The position numbers and the translations under genes were made by a program. A DNA stretch of 50,705 nt from Bacillota bacterium. Lineage in GTDB: Bacteria; Bacillota; Clostridia; Tissierellales; Tissierellaceae. Positions 42,016 through 48,946 of this stretch are shown here, piece by piece. The notes under the pieces are model-generated. The model was not told the origin of the DNA. It did not search any database and was given only the letters and a program-made list of their open reading frames with translations. The stretch spans positions 1 through 50,705 of the forward strand of contig JAEWGC010000047.1 in the NCBI GenBank assembly GCA_023388495.1, in the 5' to 3' direction. The stretch's first letter is position 1. Every line of letters starts with the position of its first letter.

Positions 42016-43155
42016 ATGAACTTAGGAGATATTTTGCTGGATTTTTTCCAGAGTACAGGATTTGCTGCCATAACTTGGGGACAAGCACTGATGCTTTTAG
42101 TATCCTTTGTACTATTATACTTAGCCGTTGCTAAAGGGTTTGAACCCTTATTACTTATTCCAATTGCATTTGGTATGTTATTGGCCAATCTACCTGAGGC
42201 AGGGCTAATGGCTCCACCTCAAAATGGAGAACCTGGGGGGTTATTATATTATTTATACCAGGGAGTCAAGCTGGGAATATACCCGCCACTTATATTCTTA
42301 GGTGTAGGAGCTATGACAGATTTTGGACCACTTATAGCTAATCCAAAGAGCGTATTACTGGGAGCAGCAGCGCAGTTCGGTATATTTGTTACATTTTTGG
42401 GAGCAATTGCTTTAGGATTTACAGGACCAGAGGCAGCTAGTATTGGTATTATAGGTGGAGCAGATGGACCTACAGCTTTGTACTTAACATCTAAATTAGC
42501 ACCACATTTATTAGGGCCTATAGCAGTTGCGGCTTATTCATATATGGCTTTAGTACCAATTATTCAGCCACCAATTATGAAGGCTTTAACAACTAAGGCT
42601 GAAAGAGAAGTAGTTATGGATCAGTTAAGACCAGTATCGAAGAAGGAAAAGGTTATTTTTCCAATTATGGTTACAGTTGTAGTTTCCTTATTATTACCAT
42701 CAGCTGCATCTTTAGTAGGAATGCTGATGTTAGGTAACTTGTTTAGGGAATCCTTGTTAACTGATAGATTATCAAAGACAGCTCAAAACGAACTAGTTAA
42801 TATAGTTACAATATTCTTAGGTACAACTGTAGGAGCAACAGCTAACGCTGAAACCTTCCTTACAGTTAAAACATTAAGTATTATTGCCCTAGGACTTATA
42901 GCATTCTCAATAGGTACAGCTGCTGGAGTAATATTCGGTAAGATTATGTACAAAACTTCTGGTGGAAAGGTTAATCCATTAATAGGTTCTGCAGGAGTAT
43001 CAGCAGTACCTATGGCAGCCAGAGTATCACAAAAGGTAGGACAAGAGGCAAATCCAAGAAACTTCTTATTGATGCATGCTATGGGACCAAACGTAGCAGG
43101 AGTAATAGGTTCAGCCATAGCAGCAGGACTACTACTTAATTTCTTTGGAGGCTAA
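42016..43155 (+). CDS. mmdB: Methylmalonyl-CoA decarboxylase, Na+-translocating beta subunit
   Basis: 379 residues, about 9-11 membrane helices. The conserved G-G-A-D-G-P-T segment carries Asp150, the expected Na+- and H+-coupling Asp of OadB/MmdB. G-V-G-A-M-T-D-F-G-P-L and N-P-R-N-F-L-L-M-H-A-M-G-P-N are further family blocks. Decarboxylation of carboxybiotin here exports Na+. ATG 42016 with AAGGAAGG upstream. Last gene of the cluster; element C with a strong hairpin follows the stop by four bases. Confidence 0.95.
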   Translation: MNLGDILLDFFQSTGFAAITWGQALMLLVSFVLLYLAVAKGFEPLLLIPIAFGMLLANLPEAGLMAPPQNGEPGGLLYYLYQGVKLGIYPPLIFLGVGAMTDFGPLIANPKSVLLGAAAQFGIFVTFLGAIALGFTGPEAASIGIIGGADGPTALYLTSKLAPHLLGPIAVAAYSYMALVPIIQPPIMKALTTKAEREVVMDQLRPVSKKEKVIFPIMVTVVVSLLLPSAASLVGMLMLGNLFRESLLTDRLSKTAQNELVNIVTIFLGTTVGATANAETFLTVKTLSIIALGLIAFSIGTAAGVIFGKIMYKTSGGKVNPLIGSAGVSAVPMAARVSQKVGQEANPRNFLLMHAMGPNVAGVIGSAIAAGLLLNFFGG

Positions 43156-43158
43156 AGG

Positions 43159-43294
43159 CAATTGACAATTGACAATGCACAATTGACAATTGAAAACAGG
43201 GATTACAATAGAGATATTATCTCTACTGTAATCCTATTTATTATATAAAAATTTATGTTTTAATCATTTAATTGTCAACTGTCAATTGTCAATT
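43159..43294. repeat. Heptamer-armed inverted-repeat element C
   Basis: The left arm (43159-43192) is built of ATTGACA units with one ATGCACA interruption; the right arm (43270-43294) is the complement (AATTGTC units). A separate 16-bp hairpin (43200-43234) is nested in the middle. It occupies the whole gap between mmdB and the P1 peptidase gene. Confidence 0.88.
43200..43240 (+). terminator. Terminator in the core of element C, end of the mmd operon
   Basis: GGATTACA-A-TAGAGAT pairs with ATCTCTA-C-TGTAATCC around a 3-nt loop; the tail is TATTTATT. Confidence 0.75.
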
Positions 43295-43311
43295 AATAAA
43301 GGGGTGTTTAT

Positions 43312-44268
43312 ATGTATCAAGGTTATATAACCGATGTTCCAGGTATTAAAGTAGGTCATGCAGATTCTATAGAAGGAATGACAGGATGTACTGTAATAAT
43401 ATGTGAGAAAGGTGCCACAGGTGGAGTAGATGTTAGGGGGTCAGCTCCTGGTACTAGGGAAACGGATTTATTTAAATCAGAAAAAATGGTAGATAAAGTC
43501 CATGCCGTAGTTTTATCAGGTGGATCAGCCTTTGGACTAGAAGCTGCATCAGGAGTCATGAAATATTTAGAAGAAAAAAATATTGGATTTGATGTAGGGG
43601 TGACTAAGGTACCAATAGTGGCTTCTGCCGTAATATTTGATTTAACTATTGGAGACTATATGATTAGACCAGATTTTAATATGGGATATGAAGCTTCTAA
43701 AAATGCAAATTCTTATGCCAACAAGCAAGGAAATATAGGTTGTGGTATGGGAGCTACCATAGGAAAGATATTGGGGCCGCAGAATGCTATGAAATCAGGA
43801 TTAGGCTCTGCTACTGTAAAGATAGGAAATTTAGTTGTGTCAGCAATAGTTGCCGTTAATGCCTTTGGAGATATATATGATTTGGAGAATAATAAACAGA
43901 TTGCAGGAGTATATGATTATAACACTAGTGAATTATTAAATACTATAGATATTATGAAGGAAACAAATAAGAACCTAGGATTCAATATACAAAATACGAC
44001 AATAGGTCTAATAGCTACAAATGCAATGCTAAATAAAGCAGAAGCAAATAAAATTTCAGAGATGGCTCATAATGGTTTTGCAAGAAGCATAAATCCAATT
44101 CATACTATGGTAGATGGAGACACTATATTTACTATGGCTACAGGTGAAATAAAGGCAGATATAAGTTTAATAGGAACTCTTGCAGCAGAAGCCATGAGTA
44201 AGGCAATAATCAATGGAGTATTTTTTGCAGAAGGAACTCATGGATTAAAGGCGTATAAAGAAATTTAA
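43312..44268 (+). CDS. P1 (DmpA/NylC) family N-terminal-nucleophile peptidase
   Basis: 318 residues. DmpA-type L-aminopeptidase/D-esterases self-cleave before an internal Ser/Thr. Seen: I-T-D-V-P-G-I-K-V-G-H at the start, R-G-S-A-P-G-T-R-E-T-D, V-L-S-G-G-S-A-F-G-L-E-A-A-S-G-V, and N-T-T-I-G-L-I-A-T-N near residue 228 with the presumed cleavage site and nucleophilic Thr. Substrates of clostridial members are unknown: small peptides, beta-peptides or amides are possible. ATG 43312 with AAAGGGG upstream. Single gene. Confidence 0.88.
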   Translation: MYQGYITDVPGIKVGHADSIEGMTGCTVIICEKGATGGVDVRGSAPGTRETDLFKSEKMVDKVHAVVLSGGSAFGLEAASGVMKYLEEKNIGFDVGVTKVPIVASAVIFDLTIGDYMIRPDFNMGYEASKNANSYANKQGNIGCGMGATIGKILGPQNAMKSGLGSATVKIGNLVVSAIVAVNAFGDIYDLENNKQIAGVYDYNTSELLNTIDIMKETNKNLGFNIQNTTIGLIATNAMLNKAEANKISEMAHNGFARSINPIHTMVDGDTIFTMATGEIKADISLIGTLAAEAMSKAIINGVFFAEGTHGLKAYKEI

Positions 44269-44678
44269 AGGAATGATAATGTACAGTGAATAATTACGCA
44301 GTCTCGAAACTCAAATCTCAAATCTATTTACAACTTTAGTTAGCTCCGCAGGATATAATTCAGTAGTCCTTTAGGGCTCGCTATGCTCGTATAGATTTGG
44401 TTCTCGTTGCCTTTTTGTCCAATAAGCGATAGCGAATTGCAGACAAAACGGACAGCGTAGGTGCGTTTGACCTACATCAACTCATTAACATTCGTTGTGT
44501 TAGGTCATAAAAATCGGGTTAGGTCATAAAAATTAATGTTGAATTAATATGGAAATAGAATTATAATGTTTTTGTTAGGTAGCCAACATCAATTAGAGTT
44601 GGACTAAATGGATTTTAAAGTTGAATATTTTATCGACTGGTATCCAAAAATAAAGGAACTAGAGCGGGAGGGATTTTA
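44269..44678. other. 410-base intergenic region holding the long copy of the dispersed G+C-richer repeat
   Basis: No credible gene. The left 240 bases are more G+C-rich than the surroundings. ACGCAGTCTCGAAAC (44296-44310) and CGTTGTGTTAGGTCATAAAA (44493-44512) are complements of the two blocks of the short copy at 35.82-35.89 kb. TTAGGTCATAAAAAT occurs twice (44500-44514 and 44519-44533), and AGCGAATTGCA (about 44430-44440) is shared with 27.42 kb. The last 100 bases are AT-rich and should hold the promoter of the next gene, but I see no clear match. Confidence 0.55.
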
Positions 44679-45428
44679 ATGGTAAAAGAAAAAGGTTTTA
44701 GTGTGAGAAAGATGGCCATTATTGGAGTTTTAGGTGCTATCTCGGCAGTATTAGGTATGACTCCATTAGGTTTTATACCTGTAGGACCTACAAGAGCAAC
44801 AATAATGCATATACCAGTTATTATTGGTGCAATAATGGAGGGGCCAGTTGTAGGTGGATTTGTTGGATTGATATTCGGGTTATTTAGTATTTTTCAAGCT
44901 ATTACTAATCCAACACCAGTATCATTTGTATTTTTAAACCCATTAGTTTCATTATTACCGAGAGTGTTAATAGGGATAGTGTCTTATTATATATATAATG
45001 CCTTAAGGAATTTAGGCAAGAATAAGACAATGGTAATTTTATATTTGATTTGGATAGGAATTGTTACGTATTTGTCATATGGAATATATAGCAATATAAA
45101 GAATACACAGAGTATATGGTTAACTCTAATGAATGTAGTGCTTATAGTATTAACTCTAACTATAGCTTATTTTACTCAGGTTAAGTTTAAAGATAAAGCA
45201 TTAGATGTCATAATAGCCTCTGCTATTGGAACATTAACCAACACTGTAGGAGTTCTTTCAATGATATATTTGTTTTATGCAGAGAGATTTGTAGAGGCAA
45301 TAGGTGGAGATGTTTCTACTGCAAGAAAAGTTATATTTGGTATAGGAGTGACTAACGGTATACCAGAGACTATTATAGGAATTATTATAGTAACTTCTGT
45401 AGTAGGAGCACTAAGGAGCAAGAGATAA
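44679..45428 (+). CDS. ECF transporter S component, probably pantothenate (PanT-like)
   Basis: 249 residues, about six membrane helices plus an extra hydrophobic pair in the middle. The block P-V-G-P-T-R-A-T-I-M-H-I-P-V-I-I-G-A (about 31-48) and V-V-G-G-F-V-G-L-I-F-G are typical of S components that dock on a shared EcfT-EcfA module, which is not in this window. The pantothenate assignment rests on position: coaX, pantothenate kinase, starts 10 nt after its stop. Another vitamin is possible. ATG 44679 with GCGGGAGGG upstream. Confidence 0.75.
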   Translation: MVKEKGFSVRKMAIIGVLGAISAVLGMTPLGFIPVGPTRATIMHIPVIIGAIMEGPVVGGFVGLIFGLFSIFQAITNPTPVSFVFLNPLVSLLPRVLIGIVSYYIYNALRNLGKNKTMVILYLIWIGIVTYLSYGIYSNIKNTQSIWLTLMNVVLIVLTLTIAYFTQVKFKDKALDVIIASAIGTLTNTVGVLSMIYLFYAERFVEAIGGDVSTARKVIFGIGVTNGIPETIIGIIIVTSVVGALRSKR

Positions 45429-45438
45429 GAAAGGTCGT

Positions 45439-46221
45439 GTGAAATCATTGTTATTAGTTATAGATGTTGGTAATACTAATATAGTATTTGGAGTATATAA
45501 AGATAAAGAATTGTTATATGATTGGAGAATAGCAACAGAAAGAGATAGAACATCTGATGAATATGGACTTTTATTTGAGCAAATCTTTAGGTATCATGGA
45601 TTAGATCCAAAGGAAGTAAACGATGTTATTATTTCTTCTGTAGTACCACCACTTATGCATACTTTACCAGCCATGAGTATAAAATACTTTAACATGGATC
45701 CTATTGTAGTAGGACCAGGTGTTAAAACTGGAATGAATATAAAGTATGATAACCCAAGAGAAGTAGGTGCAGATAGAATAGTAAACGCTGTAGCTGCTTA
45801 TGAAAAATATGGTGGGCCTTTAATAATAGTGGACTTTGGTACAGCCATTACCTTCTGTGCAGTATCTAAGGAAGGAGATTATTTAGGTGGTGCAATTACT
45901 CCTGGAATAAAGATTTCTGCTGAGGCATTGTTTATGAGAACAGCAAAATTACCTAAGGTGGAAATTGCAAAGCCAGAAAAGGTAATAGCAAAGAATACAA
46001 TTAATAGTATCCAATCTGGATTAGTCTTTGGTTATATAGGTATGGTTGATTATATAATAGAAAAGATGATAAAGGAAATGGGAGAGAAGGAAAATACAGT
46101 AAATATAATAGCAACTGGCGGATTTTCAAACCTTATTGCATCAGAAAGTAAATATATCAAGAAGATAGACAAAATGCTAACCTTAGAAGGTTTAAGAATA
46201 GTATTTGAAAGAAATAAGTAA
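45439..46221 (+). CDS. coaX: Type III pantothenate kinase
   Basis: 260 residues, ASKHA fold. It phosphorylates pantothenate in the first step of CoA synthesis. V-I-D-V-G-N-T-N-I-V-F-G-V (7-19) is the phosphate-binding loop; G-A-D-R-I-V-N-A near 111 and D-F-G-T-A-I-T-F near 133 are catalytic blocks. GTG 45439 is taken as start with an AAGG site close upstream; TTG 45448 is an alternative. It is co-transcribed with the ECF S component and followed by a terminator. Confidence 0.95.
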   Translation: MKSLLLVIDVGNTNIVFGVYKDKELLYDWRIATERDRTSDEYGLLFEQIFRYHGLDPKEVNDVIISSVVPPLMHTLPAMSIKYFNMDPIVVGPGVKTGMNIKYDNPREVGADRIVNAVAAYEKYGGPLIIVDFGTAITFCAVSKEGDYLGGAITPGIKISAEALFMRTAKLPKVEIAKPEKVIAKNTINSIQSGLVFGYIGMVDYIIEKMIKEMGEKENTVNIIATGGFSNLIASESKYIKKIDKMLTLEGLRIVFERNK

Positions 46222-46246
46222 GTAGCTTTTTTAGCTACTTACTTTT
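46216..46246 (+). terminator. Terminator of the S component-coaX unit
   Basis: AAGTAAGTAGCT/AGCTACTTACTT with a T-rich loop and tail. Confidence 0.85.
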
Positions 46247-46266
46247 CTGCTATCCGAGGTGACAAA

Positions 46267-47235
46267 ATGAGAATAGGAAATATAGAATTAGAGAATAATG
46301 TATTTTTGGCTCCTATGGCAGGAGTTACAGATTTAGCTTTTAGAATATTATGTAAAGAGATGGGAGCTGGTTTAGTAGTTTCGGAGATGGTAAGTAGTAA
46401 GGGAATGTACTTCAAAGACCCTGGAACTAAATCTCTGCTTCAGGTAAATCCTAAGGAAAGGCCAATAGCCATACAAATATTTGGTTCAGATCCAGGGATA
46501 ATGTCAAAAGTTGTAGAAGAATATTTAAATCCTAGAGAGGATATAGATATTATAGATATAAATATGGGATGCCCTGCTCCCAAAATAGTTAAAAATGGTG
46601 ATGGAAGTGCATTGATGAAGGAGCCTAAACTAGCTAGAAGAGTGTTAAAAGAGGTAGTTAAGGTGTCAAAGAAGCCTGTTACTCTAAAAATAAGAATGGG
46701 CTGGGATCATGATAGTATCAATGGAATAGATATAGCCAAGATTGCAGAAGAAGAAGGAATTTCGGCATTAACAGTCCATGCAAGGACTAGAGATATGTTC
46801 TATTCTGGAGAGGCTGATTGGGAATTTATTAGAAGAGTTAAGGAAGAGATCAATATCCCTGTTATAGGAAATGGAGATATATTTGAACCAGAGGATGGAA
46901 TTAGAATGTTAAAGCTTACCAATTGCGATGGCATAGCAATTGGTAGAGGATGTCAAGGAAATCCGTGGATATTTAAGAGGATAATTAATCTAATATCTGG
47001 AGAAAAGGATATTGAACCTTCAATGGAAGATATAATCCATATGTGTATAAGGCATTTAAATCTTATTTGCTCTATAAAAGGTGAACGAGTTGGAGTGAAG
47101 GAAATGAGGAAACATGCTGCTTGGTATTTAAAAGGATTAAGAAACTCTAATGAGGTAAAAAACTTGATATATACTATAGATAGCAGAGAAGAGATGGAGA
47201 AAGTGTTACTTAAATATATTAACCTATATTCATAG
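46267..47235 (+). CDS. dusB: tRNA-dihydrouridine synthase
   Basis: 322 residues, an FMN TIM barrel reducing uridines of tRNA. L-A-P-M-A-G-V-T-D-L-A-F-R (14-26), the catalytic Cys in N-M-G-C-P-A-P-K-I-V-K-N-G-D-G-S-A-L-M near 99, and the FMN-phosphate site G-N-G-D-I-F near 200 with G-R-G-C-Q-G-N-P-W near 230 are all there. ATG 46267 with GAGGTGA upstream. The order coaX-dusB-greA-lysS is as in other Firmicutes, apart from the unknown gene that follows. Confidence 0.95.
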   Translation: MRIGNIELENNVFLAPMAGVTDLAFRILCKEMGAGLVVSEMVSSKGMYFKDPGTKSLLQVNPKERPIAIQIFGSDPGIMSKVVEEYLNPREDIDIIDINMGCPAPKIVKNGDGSALMKEPKLARRVLKEVVKVSKKPVTLKIRMGWDHDSINGIDIAKIAEEEGISALTVHARTRDMFYSGEADWEFIRRVKEEINIPVIGNGDIFEPEDGIRMLKLTNCDGIAIGRGCQGNPWIFKRIINLISGEKDIEPSMEDIIHMCIRHLNLICSIKGERVGVKEMRKHAAWYLKGLRNSNEVKNLIYTIDSREEMEKVLLKYINLYS

Positions 47236-47298
47236 AATTTGTAATGAATATAATGCCATTATCATATAATAGACTTAGATTAGAGAGAGGTGCTTTAA

Positions 47299-47391
47299 CT
47301 GAGTTTATTGGATAGTGGAGTGCCCTTTTCAGATAATGAAGTTAAAGTTAGAGAGGAGGGTTATTATAGGAGTTATATATATAGTAAGTAA
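47299..47391 (+). CDS. Possible 30-codon leader ORF overlapping the next gene
   Basis: In the frame next to the following gene, CTG 47299 (or TTG 47308) opens a 30- or 27-codon frame ending at 47391. AGAGAGGTG (47283-47291) is well placed for the CTG. The peptide (L-D-S-G-V-P-F-S-D-N-E-V-K-V-R) is hydrophilic and not low-complexity. It may be a coupled leader peptide, the displaced N-terminus of the next gene after a frameshift in the TA repeat near 47374, or chance. Confidence 0.3.
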   Translation: MSLLDSGVPFSDNEVKVREEGYYRSYIYSK

Positions 47392-48289
47392 TGAAAAGTA
47401 TATAAATTATTTTAAAAAGGGATTCCTAAAATATGTACCAGAGCTTCTTTTGCCTAAGCTTAATCCTAGAATAATAGATGATATTTTAATAGAAGAAAAT
47501 ATAATAGGTAAAATAGTTGGTATAAATTTGAAGCCTATTGATTTAGAAGATGAACACCAACTTAAGGAATACTTAAATGCTATAATAAAACTTAAAGATG
47601 AAAACAGCACCAAATTATTTATTGAAGGGCATGAAAACTTAAGTAAGAAAGTCATAAGCCAGATTGAAGAATTTACAAATATGAAAGTGGCCAATGGAGA
47701 AGAAACTAGGATAACTAATATTCATTTGGTTATGAATGATATATGCCACATCTTAAAGGAAAATCTAGAGGATAAAGAGATTTTAATTATATGTGATAAT
47801 AAGGAAAAAACCAAAAGAATAATAAAAGAAATTTCTAAGGGAGTTAAATTTGTAACTGCCATAGGTTGTGAGAAAGACAATGATGAAATTTACGAATATA
47901 TATTAGGAGAAACAGGGATATCCTTGTTTTTTCCATCTAATATAGATAGGGTTTTAGAAAATTATGGCATGATAATTAATTTGGTAGATAATTTAGAACT
48001 TAATCTTTCAAATGTAAGAAAAAGTTGTATTATATTTGATTTTGGAAAGAGTAATAACTTAGGCAGTGGGAAGAGGCCCCCTTCCATCACTGATTTTGCA
48101 TTTAATTTAAAGGATTTAGGTATCAATGGAAATCAATTTATGGGGAACAAAATTACTTCAGATTTATATGAAGCTTTAATGGAAAATAGGAATAGAGGTA
48201 TAAAATATTTATATGTGGGAGGAAACTATTATTCAATAAAAGATTATGTAAGTTCATTTATAAAAGTAAAATTAAAAGGCAAGCTCTAA
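47315..48289 (+). CDS. Unrecognised protein between dusB and greA, Rossmann-like
   Basis: Up to 324 residues; I do not recognise the family. From about residue 17 the sequence begins with a beta strand (V-I-I-G-V-I-Y-I-V-S), then alternates helices and strands. I-L-I-I-C-D-N-K-E-K-T near 153 and Y-G-M-I-I-N-L-V-D-N near 220, followed by S-C-I-I-F-D-F-G, resemble the strand layout of a shikimate-dehydrogenase or glutamyl-tRNA-reductase type fold, but the glycine-rich loop is missing. No membrane segment or signal peptide. The start is unclear: GTG 47315 and ATG 47336 both lack a ribosome site, while AGGAGGG at 47354-47360 has no standard start codon at the right distance. Confidence 0.55.
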   Translation: MECPFQIMKLKLERRVIIGVIYIVSNEKYINYFKKGFLKYVPELLLPKLNPRIIDDILIEENIIGKIVGINLKPIDLEDEHQLKEYLNAIIKLKDENSTKLFIEGHENLSKKVISQIEEFTNMKVANGEETRITNIHLVMNDICHILKENLEDKEILIICDNKEKTKRIIKEISKGVKFVTAIGCEKDNDEIYEYILGETGISLFFPSNIDRVLENYGMIINLVDNLELNLSNVRKSCIIFDFGKSNNLGSGKRPPSITDFAFNLKDLGINGNQFMGNKITSDLYEALMENRNRGIKYLYVGGNYYSIKDYVSSFIKVKLKGKL

Positions 48290-48293
48290 GTAC

Positions 48294-48322
48294 TTGACAT
48301 TATGGTCTCACTTGATTATAAT
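48294..48322 (+). promoter_or_regulatory. Sigma-A promoter of greA-lysS
   Basis: TTGACA (48294-48299), a 17-nt spacer and TATAAT (48317-48322), both boxes perfect. The leader to greA is about 110 nt long. Confidence 0.88.
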
Positions 48323-48439
48323 ATCTTGCATACAAGTAGGAAATGTACTTTTTTATTGATATTAATAGTTAGCATAGATAAGTATATGGTTGAAAAAGTT
48401 TAAAAGCACTAATATTTATTAGTTAAAGGAGAGAGTGAA

Positions 48440-48916
48440 ATGCCAGAAAGAGATGTATTCTTAACAGAAGATGGACTAAAAAGGCTAGAGAATGAATTAG
48501 ATGATTTAAAGACTGTTAGAAGAAAGGAAATTGCTGAAAAGATAAAGCAAGCTTTAAGCTTTGGAGATATAAGTGAGAATTCAGAATACGATCAAGCCAA
48601 GAACGACCAAGCACAATTAGAAGAAAGAATTGCAAAATTAGAAACCATGCTAAGAAATGCAAAGATAATAGATGAAGATGATATTACAACTGATATTGTA
48701 GGTATTGGTTCTAAGGTTTTAGTAAAAGACTTAGAGTATGATGAAGAAATGGAATTTATTATAGTAGGCTCAGCTGAGGCCGACCCATATAACGGTAAAA
48801 TATCTAATGAATCTCCTGTAGGTTCAGCACTTTTAGGCCAAAAGTCTGGTGACGTTGTAGAGGTAGTAGTACCAGATGGAAAAATAGAGTATCAAATACT
48901 AACTATTACTAGATAA
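48440..48916 (+). CDS. greA: Transcription elongation factor GreA
   Basis: 158 residues. An N-terminal coiled-coil finger (about 10-75, including the tip D-I-S-E-N-S-E-Y with its acidic residues) and a C-terminal FKBP-like domain (about 85-158) with P-Y-N-G-K-I-S-N-E-S-P-V-G-S-A-L. It stimulates RNA cleavage in backtracked RNA polymerase. ATG 48440 with AAAGGAGAG upstream. lysS follows 30 nt later, and they share the promoter at 48294. Confidence 0.97.
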   Translation: MPERDVFLTEDGLKRLENELDDLKTVRRKEIAEKIKQALSFGDISENSEYDQAKNDQAQLEERIAKLETMLRNAKIIDEDDITTDIVGIGSKVLVKDLEYDEEMEFIIVGSAEADPYNGKISNESPVGSALLGQKSGDVVEVVVPDGKIEYQILTITR

Positions 48917-48946
48917 AGAAGTTTAACAAACTAAGGAGGTAGAGTA

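Noticed and set aside
43159..43294. Tandem ATTGACA units considered as a CRISPR-like array or regulator-binding iterons
   Set aside because: Units are 7 nt with no spacers, and the tract forms an inverted pair around a terminator; no cas genes or replication gene are nearby.
48330..48356. Small hairpin with T run in the greA leader considered as an attenuator
   Set aside because: The stem is only about five base pairs (AAGTA/TACTT), and no alternative structure or sensor domain is visible.
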